Assembly: GCF_027579695.1 (NCBI RefSeq) | Contig: NC_083596.1 | Span: 16,393,759 to 16,457,758, forward strand | DNA from: Neoarius graeffei | Lineage: Eukaryota; Chordata; Actinopteri; Siluriformes; Ariidae | Length of the DNA: 64,000 nucleotides | Reading direction: 5' to 3' | Position numbers and translations under genes: made by a program | Shown here: one piece after another, positions 1 through 11,079 of the stretch | Numbering within the stretch: the stretch's first letter is position 1 | Layout: each line of letters starts with the position of its first letter | Notes under the pieces: generated by a model | Seen by the model: the letters and a program-made list of their open reading frames with translations, nothing else | Told to the model about the DNA's origin: nothing | Databases searched by the model: none

Positions 1-656
1 GCCAAAAATATGACGAAATGTTTAATATCTTTAAGCACCAAGTTTGTAGAATAAACATCTAAATTCGTATTGTAGGTTTTGATCAAAAAGTATTTTAGAG
101 ATGTCTTACTCAAGAAGCATTTTTCCCTTGAAAAAGAGCATCTGGTAGAATACAAGAGATACTTTATTCCCCCACATTTTGTAAATATCTGTGCAACAAT
201 AACAAGAAAAAAATAAAATGTCCAGTTGCATACAGGGCTCAAATGTTAAATTATGAATCATCACATCCTGCAATGATTGTGATCACTTCTAAAAGCAAAG
301 ACAGAACCCCACACATGCTTTACGGAATAATTTATGCTTCCAGAACAAGTCTTCAGACATTTGCACATTGCAATGTTTATTTTAGATATTTGCACAAATT
401 GGACGTCCTGTCCCACACAAAATCCCAATCTGTCAATAGAGACTACTCTGGCAGTTTTGAGTAGCGTTAGATAATGACAAAGACTGTTCTTGTGAAAACC
501 GAAGCTCTTAGTTTGGGATATTTTTACATCATGTTTACCTAAATGTATTTAGAGATCTTTAAACCTGAGAATATCTTCTTTTTTTAATCTAAATATTCTA
601 GATATCTATTGACATACTGTATGTTTTCAGGTTATCTTTTCAATATGACCTTTGGT
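1..656. other. AT-rich sequence, nothing recognised
   Basis: AT-rich, with only short open frames and no splice-site pattern or repeat I recognise. It lies beyond the 3' end of the minus-strand SRCR gene, so it is probably intergenic. Confidence 0.4.
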
Positions 657-1037
657 TTAATATCCATCCATCCATTATCTGTAGCTGCTTATCCTGTTCT
701 ACAGGGTCGCAGGCAAGCTGGAGCCTATCCCAGCTGACTACGGGTGAAAGGTGGGGTACACCCTGGACAAGTCGCCAGGTCATCACAGGGCTGACACATA
801 GACACAGACAACCATTCACACTCACATTCACACCTACGGTCAATTTAGAGCCACCAGTTAACCTAACCTGCATGTCTTTGGACTGTGGGGGAAACCGGAG
901 CACCCGGAGGAAACCCACGCGGACACGGGGAGAACATGCAAACTCCGCACAGAAAGGCCCTCGTCGGCCATGGGGCTCGAACCTGGACCTTCTTGCTGTG
1001 AAGTGACAGTGCTAACCACTACACCACCGTGCCGCCC
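657..1037 (-). mobile_element. DANA/Mermaid-type SINE, full length
   Basis: Minus-strand copy of the main SINE of this window. The tRNA-like head, with box-B-like cggttcgagcc and the cggcacggtggtgtagtgg motif, is at the right end. The body and a TGGA-repeat tail (tccatccatccatt on the plus strand) are at the left. It lies about 540 bases beyond the stop codon of the SRCR gene and so may be near its 3' untranslated region. Confidence 0.9.
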
Positions 1038-1058
1038 CCTTTGGTTTAATATGTAGTT

Positions 1059-1064
1059 TTTATT
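1059..1064 (-). terminator. Possible polyadenylation signal of the SRCR gene
   Basis: The minus strand reads AATAAA here, about 510 bases downstream of the stop codon at 1577-1579. No cleavage site can be proven from sequence, and AATAAA is common by chance in AT-rich DNA. Confidence 0.25.
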
Positions 1065-1576
1065 TAATAGAATTAAAAAAAAAACTTTGTAATTACCCAT
1101 CTCTTGGTATTTTGAGTATTTTAGGATTAACCAAATTTTTAGAGTGACGTTTGAATAATGAATGTCCCAGCAGCTCCACAATGCAACGGCAAGCATGACT
1201 TGCATATGAAATATCTTAATATTGTATCTAGGAAAAAAAAAATTACGGGATATCAGCTTGCATTTCCACTGTGTATCAATTACTTTTACATAAAACAAAT
1301 GGTGTCATATTTATACATACAGTTTATATGTATTTGGTATTAATACATTCATAAAGTGCATGAATAAAATAAAATCGACCGATTTCTGTATATAAGCCTA
1401 ATTTGTCATTTCTTTTGGTTTCAGATCATCCAGTAGTATCCTTTTATATCTTCAGAATATCATTGTGAGTGGATATTTACAAAATGTACATGTCCTGTTG
1501 TCTACGTACTCCATTCCCTGCCGCTCTATAGACCACAGGTGGAAGGGGAGTGGCTTCTGTGGATAGGCGGAGGGAG

Positions 1577-1893
1577 TCATGTGAGTGAGCAAGTCACACC
1601 GGCATCCTCTGAGTGGTCACAGTTGTGCACATCCCACGGTATATGGGAGCACTGCTGGAGTGACATCTCTGTGCCTGTGCACTTCACATTGTCCAGGAGA
1701 ATGGTGCCAGCGCCTGGTCCAAAGAAGGACTCAACTTGTGCGGCTATGGCATCACCACAGCCCAGCAGCCTGCACACTACCTGGGCATCGGGCAGGTCCC
1801 AGGCATCGTCGCATACAGTGCCCCACGCACCACTTTGATACAGCTCTACTCGGCCCTCACAGCGGTGCGGACCATCTGATAGCCTCATTGCAC
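1577..1893 (-). CDS. SRCR4, terminal coding exon
   Basis: The acceptor is tctctgtag followed by GT GCA ATG AGG (phase 1). The domain opens [16 protein letters not shown] and contains [29 protein letters not shown] and [14 protein letters not shown], giving all eight group-B cysteines. The frame ends four residues after the last cysteine (SLT, then TGA at 1577-1579). No donor site is visible near the end, so this looks like the true C-terminus rather than a broken exon. There is no membrane segment or cytoplasmic tail after the last domain, so any membrane attachment would have to be N-terminal. Confidence 0.88.
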
Positions 1894-4256
1894 CTACAGA
1901 GACAGAGGTTGTGGTATAAACTCTAATGACATGAAATGCATTTGTCCTAATGGGAAAATGGAAGAAAAAAAAACAAGGGGAAAAATTAGCATACATTAGG
2001 GAAGCCGAGAGGAATTCGGGCTGGCTTAATTTGGAAAGGGTTTAACTTTTTACTGAAGGAAAGGGAAAAGAACTAATGCTGAGGTAGAAGATTTAAGTAA
2101 AAGATTTAAAGATTAACTTAAGAGACCCCAGTACCAGAATGCAACGGGATGAAGGTCTACGTCAAAACAGCAAATCACTGAAAGGAAGGAGGCAAGTCAA
2201 AGTGCTTTACATATTAATAAAAGACAACAGGGAAAGATATGAGTATATGAGTATACTTATATAAAATAAGTAAATGTAATTTATATGAATAACATGAATG
2301 AGTGAATGAATAAATAAGAGAGAAGGTAATTAGAATTGAGATAAATGCAAAATAAATACTTGTCATAGAACTATAACAAAAATAACAATATACAGTGGTG
2401 CTTGAAAGTTTGTGAACCCTTTAGAATTTTCTACATTTCTGCATAAATATGACCTAAAACATCATCAGATTTTCACACAAGTCCTAAAAGTAGATAAAGA
2501 GAACCCAGTTAAACAAATGAGACAAAAATATTATACTTGGTCATTTATTTACTGAGGAAAATGATCCAATATTACATATCTGTGAGTGGCAAAAGTATGT
2601 GAACCTTTGCTTTCAGTATCTGGTGTGACCCCCTTGTGCAGCAATAACTGCAACTAAACGTTTCTGGTAACTGTTGATCAGTCCTGCACACCGGCCTGGA
2701 GGAATTTTAGCCCATTCCTCCGTACAGAACAGCTTCAACTCTGGGATGTTGGTGGGTTTTCTCACATGAACTGCTTGCTTCAGGTCCTTCCACAACATTT
2801 CGATTGGATTAAGGTCAGGACTTTGACTTGGTCATTCCAAAACATTAACTTTATTCTTATTTAACCATTCTTTGGTAGAACAACTTCTGTACTTAGGGTC
2901 GTTGTCTTGCTGCATGACCCACCTTGTCTTGAGATTGCAGTTCATGGACAGATGTCCTGACATTTTCCTTTAGAATTCACTGGTATAATTCAGAATTCAT
3001 TGTTCCATCAATTATGACAAGCCGTCCTGGCCCAGATCCAGCAAAACAGACCTAAACCATGATACTACCACCACCATGTTTCACAGATGGGATAAGGTTC
3101 TTATGCTGGAATGCAGTGTTTTCCTTTCTCCAAACATAACACTTCTCATTGAAACCAAAAAGTTCTATTTTGGTCTCATCCGTCCACAAAACATTTTTCT
3201 AATAGCCTTCTGGCTTGTCCACGTGATCTTTAGCAAACTGCAGACGAGCAGCAATGTTCTTTTTGGAGAGTAGTGGCTTTCTCCTTGCAACCCTGCCATG
3301 CACACCATTGTTGTTCAGTGTTCTCCTGGTGGTGGACTCATGAACATTAACATTAGCCAATGTGAGAGAGGCCTTCAGTTGCTTAGAAGTTACCCTGGGG
3401 TCCTTTGTGACCTCGCTGACTATTACACGCCTTGCTCTTGGAGTGATCTTTGTTGGTCGACCACTCCTGGGGAGGGTAACAATGGTCTTGAATTTCCTCC
3501 ACTTGTACACAATCTGTCTGACTGTGGATTGGTGGAGTCCAAACTCTTTAGAGATGGTTTTGTAACCTTTTCCAGCCTGATGAGCATCAGCAATGCTTTT
3601 TCTGAGGTCCTCAGAAATCTCCTTTGTTCGTGCCATGATACACTTCCACAAACATGTGTTGTGAAGATCAGACTTTGATAGATCCCTGTTCTTTAAATAA
3701 AACAGGGTGCCCACTCACACCTGATTGTCATCCCATTGATTGAAAACACCTGACTCTAATTTCACCTTCAAATTAATTGCAAATCCTAGAGGTTCACATA
3801 CTTTTGCCACTCACAGATATTCAATATTGGATCATTTTCCTCAATAAATAAATGACCAAGTATAATATTTTTGTCTCATTTGTTTAACTGGGTTCTCTTT
3901 ATCTTCTTTTAGGACTTGTGTGAAAATCTGATGATGTTTTAGGTCATATTTATGCAGAAATATAGAAAATTCTAAAGGGTTCACAAACTTTCAAGCACCA
4001 CTGTATACTTTTGAGTCACATCTTAACGGCCAGGTTCAGATTTATGCCCCTCACTTTTTCTAAGTAACTACACACCTTTCCTACTGGTTTCATTGGACTT
4101 CCTAAATAATTCCTCCTAAATAACAAGCTCAAAGATGAATAATTAAATTATATTGGTTGGTGTTGAGTGGTATATCAGATATATTCCATTCAGCTAGCAT
4201 GATGCTGAATCATGCTAGCTGAATGGGATATATCTGATATACCATGAAAAAAAGCA

Positions 4257-4325
<69 letters not shown>

Positions 4326-7300
4326 CATATAGTGCCTTGCAAAAGTATTCATCCCCCTTGGTGTTTGTCCTGTTTTGTTGCATTACAAGCTGGAATTAAA
4401 ATGGATTTTTGGAGGGTGAGCACCATTTGATTTACACAACATGCCGACCACTTTGAAGGTGCACATTGTTTTTTATTTTGACACAAACAATAATTAAGAT
4501 GAAAAAACAGAAATCTGGAGTGTGCATAAGTATTCACCCCCTTTCGTATGAAACCCCTAAATAAGAGCTGGTCCAACTGATTCACTTCATAAGTCACATA
4601 ATTAGTTGATTAAAGTCCGCCTGTGTGCAAGCAAAGTGTCACATGATCTGTCACACGATGTCTGTATAAATCAACCTGTTCTGGAAGGACCCTGACTCTG
4701 CAACACTACTAAGCAAGCAACAAGGAGCCGCCAAACAGGTCAGAGACAAAGTTGTGGAGAAGTATAGATCAGGGTTGGGTTATAAAAAAATATCCCAAAC
4801 TTTGAATATCCCAGGGAGCACCATTAAACCCATTACAGCAAAATGGAAAGAACATGTCACCACTACAAACCTGACAAGAGAAGGCCGCCCACCAAAACTC
4901 ACAGACCGGGCAAGGAGGGCATTAAATCAAAGATGCAACAAAGACACCAACGATAACGCTGAGGGAGCTGCAGAGATCCACAGCGGAGATGGGAGTATCT
5001 GTCCATAGGACCACTTTAAGCCATACACTCCACAGAGTGGGGCTTTATGGAAGAGTGGCCAGAAAAAAAGTAATTGCTTAAAAAATCAGGTTTGGAGTTT
5101 GCCCAACAGCATGTGGCAGACTCCCCAAACACATGGTAGATGATTCTCTGGTCAAATGAGACAAAAATTTATATTTTTGGCCATTATGGGAAATGCCATG
5201 TGTGGCACAAACCCAACACCCTGAGAACACCATCCCTACAGTGAAGCATGGTGGTGGCAGCATCATGCTGTGAGGATGTTTTTCATCTGCAGGGACAGGA
5301 AAGCTGGTCAGGACTGAAGGAAAGCTGGATGGCACTAAATACAGGGCAATTCTGGAGGAAAGCCTGTTTGAGTCAGCCAGAGGTTTGAGACTGGGACGAA
5401 GGTTCACGGTCTAGCAGGACAGTGACCCTAAACATACTGCTAAAGCTACACTGGAGTGGTTTAAAGGGAAGCATTTAAATGTCTTGGAATGGCCAAGTCA
5501 AAGCCCAGACCTCAATCCAATTGAGAATCTGTAGCATAACTTGAAGATTGCTATACACCAACACAACCCATCTAACTTGAAGGAGCTGGAGCAGTTTTGC
5601 CTTGAGGAATGGGCAAAAATCCCAGTGGCTAGATGTGCTAAGCTAATAGAGACATACCCCAAGAGACTTGCAGCTGTAATTGTAGCAAAAGGTGGCTCTG
5701 TTTTTTCATCTTAATTATTGTTTGTGTCACAATAAGAAAACAATGTGCCCCTTTAAAGTTGTAGGCATGTTATGTAAATCAAATGGTGCTAACCCTCAAA
5801 AAATCCATTTTAATTCCAGCTTATAATGCAACGAAATAGGACAAACACCAAGGAGGACGAATACTTTTGCAAGGCACTGTACACATTCCTTTCAGGTGTT
5901 CAACGCATTTTTCTCTTTCAAAATTCTCTAAAAATTTTCCGTATTTAACAACGCAAACCTGGCGGCCATGTTTGTTGACAAATTGTCACAGTTGCTCACT
6001 AGCGCGGAAGTTTTATGTCTCCGACGTGTAACGTCATGTCTTGACAACCATGCAATATCATAAACCATATTCAGCGCTCATTCTCCACCGGCTAGAGTGA
6101 CGTAATACATGTAGAATGAGCGATATGCTAACAATATTGCATGCTACCAAACCAAATGACTGAAACCCGTGAGAAGGGAATAGAACACGTTTTTATTCCA
6201 TCGAAAAAGTGTCCTGTATGTATAATAATTGTGCACAATGTGTTTCCACCCTTACCCTCCACTGGTGGGGGAGCAGTGATGATCCTATCAGTCACCCCAA
6301 AGATTCTCGGTGTTCCTGCCCAGGCTGGGGAAGCTGAAGAAGAAAAAAAAAAAGAAAGGGTTATACTACCATCTTGCGTGCTTTGAGTTTGGTCAAGTCT
6401 GAGTGCATGCTTAGAGTGCATTCACTAAATGAAATCTGTTTTTCCATTTCAAGAACCGAGACAGCATGAGAGTACATTAGTAGGTGTTGGCATAAGTGCA
6501 CCATAAGGGTGCCGTCAGCAAAAAAAGAAAAAGTAGGAAAATATTTTAAATCTGTTTTATTAAAAATATATTATATTGTTCCACCTCACTAGCCTCAATC
6601 TCCTATAATAATAATTTAAAAAAAAATCTCATGGATACCTAAAACATATATATCATTTATAATCTCAGGCTTAATATAGTACTGTAAAACTGACTCTAGA
6701 ACTTCATAACACGAGTTCAGTGTTTCATTTTTCCATCTACTCCCACATGGGCCGTGACAATAACCTAAAACCTTATTCTGCGATGCATTTTTTTTCTTCC
6801 TCATCTATATTCAGCTTGGTTGACTTGGATGTGTGTATATTAGGCACATGCTTGCATATATTTTTGGGTTGTACGTCTGCAGTTGTATGTGGCTAAACCG
6901 GCTGGAGGATCTTCTGCTGTGGGCCTCAGTTGAAGAATCTGATGTTTCCTGACTAGCCTGTATATTTTGCATGCTTTGGTACACTACTTCATTAGTCATA
7001 GATTGCAGGAGTGGTGCACGTTTCTGACGCTGTCCTGAGTTGTAGGATTAAAATAGAGAATATGTGTCTGTGTGAATGTACAGTGCATATTGCTTCTTGG
7101 CATCAGGATTCAGTGACAGTGCATCTCATCTCATCTCATCTCATCTCATCTCATCTCATCTCATTATCTCTAGCCGCTTTATCCTTCTACAGGGTCGCAG
7201 GCAAGCTGGAGCCTATCCCAGCTGACTACGGGCGAAAGGCGGGGTACACCCTGGACAAGTCGCCAGGTCATCACAGGGCTGACACATAGACACAGACAAC

Positions 7301-10300
7301 CATTCACACTCACATTCACACCTACGGTCAATTTAGAGGTGACAGTGCATCAGTCTGAAAATGAAACTGAATGGTAAAAGAAAGGTGTGTGTGTGTGTGT
7401 GTGTGTGTGTGCATACACCGCTATTGAATAGTGTGCAAGTGACATCCTTCCAGGTAGGCCAGATTGAGTATTTCAGAAACTGCTGATCTCCTGGGATTTG
7501 CACACATAACAGTCTATATACTTTACACAAAATGGTGTGGGTGGAAAACATCAGCTGAGCAGCAGTTGTGCAGGTGGAAACAGATTGTTGATGACAGAGT
7601 CCAGACTAGAATGGCCAGACTGTTTGGAGTACTCTATTTGGGGAAGCCATGACCTAATGGTTAGAGAAGCAGCTTTGGGAAAAAGAGGTTGCTGGTGCAA
7701 GTCCCTGGACTGGCTGAAGTGGCCTCAAGCAAGTCACCTAACCCCCAACTGCTCCCTAGGCTGCTCTGGGTATGCTGTACGTCACTCTGGATAAGAGTGT
7801 CTGCTAAATTCCTGTAATGAGTAATTCAAATAACCACTTTTTGCAACCACGGTGAACAGAAAAGCATCTCAGAATGCCCAACATGCTGAACCTTAAGACG
7901 GGTGAGCTACAACAACAGACAGCCACATTGGGTTACATTCCTGTCAGCAAAGATCTGAGGTGACGGTAGGCACAGGATCACTGAAACTAGGCATTTGAAG
8001 AATTGAAAAAAGATCAGGTGATGTTTTTCAACTGTCCTTAAAGTATCCAGTTTTGGTGAGCCTGTGCCACTGTAACCTCAACTCCTCAATATTTACGTTA
8101 AAGGTCCCATGGCATGAAATTTTCACTTTCTGAGGTTTTTTAACGTTAAAATGAGTTCCTCTGACCTTCTTAAGTCACCCCAGTGGCTAGAAATTTCATA
8201 ATGTGTAAACCAAACTATGCCCAACATTTGAGAATGGCGCGTCAAAACGGCGCGTTGATAAACTCTTCCCTTGCCTACGTCAGCAAGGGAGATGATCCCC
8301 ACGCCCCCCCTCTGGATTCCCACGCACTGTATGGATTGCCCGCCCAGTTGTAGTGAGGAGACCATAGAGGACACAACATGGCGTCACCTAAGCGAGCGAA
8401 ACATGGAAATTGCGCTGTACATGGATGTGACAACACAGAAAAGAGTCTGTTTTTACTGCCGACGGGAGAGCCCCTGAAGACGCAGTGGCTTAATTTTATT
8501 TACTTCAATAATACGCCGTCGAGTCTACCTAAGACGGTGTATGTTTGTTGGAAGCATTTTCCTGATGAATGTTTCCACAACTTGGGACAGTACAGGGCAG
8601 GTTTTGCACATCAACTGTCACTGAAGCCTGGGTCCGTACCAAGCATCCCTGCCGCATCAGCCACAAACAGCGAACAAGTAAGTGTATACCGTAACTGTTA
8701 AGTCGTTTTGCCGTGTTTTAAAATCAGTGCCACGTTAGCCTTGCAATGGCTACATTAGCTGTGCAGCTAACCGCTTCCTGCAGTTAGCCAGGTACTCTGC
8801 GCTACAAAACCAAAAAGCATGCAGCATGCTCTGTTAAACTGAGTTTAGTCTGGAAATTGACTGTAACTTATGAGCTTATGTTTTGCCGTGTTTTAAAATC
8901 GGTGCCACGTTAGCCTTGCAATGGCTACATTAGCTGTGCAGCTAACCGCTTCCTGCAGTTAGCCAGGTACTCTGCGCTACAAAACCAAAAAGCATGCAGC
9001 ATGCTCTGTTATAATAGCCAATCAAAACAGTTTTTACAAAGACACCCACATTCTTTTTTTAAGTCACTCGTTCATTTTATTTGTTTGTTTGTTCAGTAAA
9101 AACCCAAACATTTGTTGAATTTATTTTATTTCCTCGCGTCGCACCTTAATGACGTCAGCGCGCGGTATTTTTCCCTTCGCGGTTTGTTCCTTCTCTCTCG
9201 CCATAGTAAGACACCCACATCCGCTTGTTCTGACCCACTGGAGGTAGCGTCATAGTGCTGTTAGCCAATCAGAGGTAACACGTTTACATGTCATGGATAT
9301 TAATGATAAGACCCGCCCCTACCCTCTACCCTTCCCCGCCTCCTGCTTCTCATTAGCAAAACGACGCACTGGGAAAAGCGCTGAAATGGGGCTTTCTCCC
9401 AGGAGGCTATATCTACCTGCCGAGGGTTCATTTCAAGAAAGGCTGCAGATATACTGTAACATCCGGAAACCTCCACGAGCCCGTTTAAAGCATCAACAAA
9501 CCACCATGCCATGGGTCCTTTAACTCTTGACCTGAAGTTACGATTTTACACTCAGACATTGTTTTCTTTCGCATTTCAGATGCAACCTCTTTGTGTTCAA
9601 TTTAGTTAAAAGCTGCACCTACAGTTTGTCTCTCACTTACTTGAGCAGATGACTCCAGCATCTTCATGATGTCCACAGTTGTGCTGTCCCCAGCCCAAAT
9701 TGAAGCAGTCAGCCAGCAGCCGCTCACTGCCCTCACAGTCCACGTTGTCAAGCAGGATGGGACCAGAGCCATAGCCGAAGTAAGCCAGTGGGATGGCTGC
9801 CATGGCTGGGCCACACCCCAACTGTCTGCACACCACCTGAGCGTTCTCCATATCCCACTCATCATCACACACCGTTCCCCAGATGTTTTCGTAGAAGACC
9901 TCCACTCGGCCCTGACAGCTGCTGTTCCCGTTCACCACACGGACGGTGGGCTGCTCTGGATGGGGAGCGGAGAGATGTCAGGACAGAATTCTGTCTTTCT
10001 TTGACTATCGAAAATATGAAAACTTTCTAGTAATAAATGTGTAATATTTTGCTGATGTATATCTGCAACAGCTCAGTATGGAAACGAAATCTGAACGTTT
10101 GCAGATTTCATGAAATACTGTTGAGTCATTGCTGAAGACGGCCATTTTGATCAGGATGGACTGTATAAAATTAAATATAGAGGACTCTGATATCGTGACA
10201 GTGCAGTTTGTTACCTTTTGTGGTAAAGGATGTGGTTGGATTAGGTGGTGTTGTCTCTGTAACTGGAACAGTCATTCCTGTTTCTGAAGAAAGCAGATGG

Positions 10301-11045
10301 GGAAAAAAAGCATATTCCAAAGATAGAAAGCCAAAAAGGCCACAGTGGTGTATTGATCAGAGTCTCATATCTATTCTGCAAAATATCGCCCACTTGTGAG
10401 CTAATAGAGGTACTGCAGAAGGGTACTCCTCTTGCTGACTCTTACTGGTCTACAGTATATTGACCCATGCACTGTGCATGCATCTGTTCGTCTTTTGTAT
10501 GTGTGTATATGCTAGCACAAGTGTTATTCAATTCAATCCACTGAAAATGCAAGCTGCTACAGGAATCTGGCTTTCTGTACACTGATATACAGTGAAATCC
10601 AAAAGTCTGAGATCAATAAAAATGCTTCCATTTTGCATTCTCTTCTAATTTAATACATATGATTTAATTACAAATTATACTATGCAAATAGCTACATGAA
10701 TTTCAGAATTTCTTAGGATTAGTTATGCCGCCCTTTTGCAGCATGGACTCTACAAGTTTGTGTAAAATCTGGCAATCCATGTTAGATCAAATCCACCAGA
10801 GTGCCATTTGAACGTGTGCTTTAGTGGAAGAGATAAGACTGAAGGAAAATCAATATCACGCATTTTCTTCCATTTTAGTAGTGGCCTCGATATAGTGCAT
10901 AATTAAATAATATTGGCTGGCTTTGAGTGATCTATCAAATATATTCCATTCAGCTAGCATGATGCTGAACAAGTCGAAAACTTATTCAATATCATGCTAG
11001 CTGAATGGAATATATCTGATAGATCACGAAAAAAAAGCTAAGCAA

Positions 11046-11079
<34 letters not shown>

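Larger units (their letters stand above)
4140..6235. mobile_element. Hairpin-ended repeat family A, copy 1 (split)
   Basis: The left end carries a near-perfect hairpin (about 4170-4245) with arms around ccattcagctagcatgatgc and a short loop. The right part (5882-6235) includes ggcggccatgtttgttgaca, a stretch around aacaatattgcatgctacca, and a ttttattcca motif. The middle is occupied by an ATT microsatellite and a Tc1 element at 4330-5879. A second copy with the same left hairpin and right part is at 10880-12350, so the two halves belong to one element. Confidence 0.65.
8102..9519 (+). mobile_element. Kolobok-type DNA transposon with TTAA duplication
   Basis: A 1418-bp element. The terminal inverted repeats are aggtcccatggcatg at the left and catgccatgggtcct at the right. 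The four bases TTAA directly flank both ends (8098-8101 and 9520-9523). TTAA duplications plus a THAP-type zinc finger are typical of the Kolobok superfamily. The catalytic part of a transposase is not visible, so this is an internally deleted, non-autonomous copy. It ends about 120 bases from the SRCR3 exon. Confidence 0.8.

Noticed and set aside
2110..2176. Possible minus-strand exon with cctttcag acceptor
   Set aside because: Open in phase 1, but the donor candidates are weak and the peptide does not resemble the T/P linkers.
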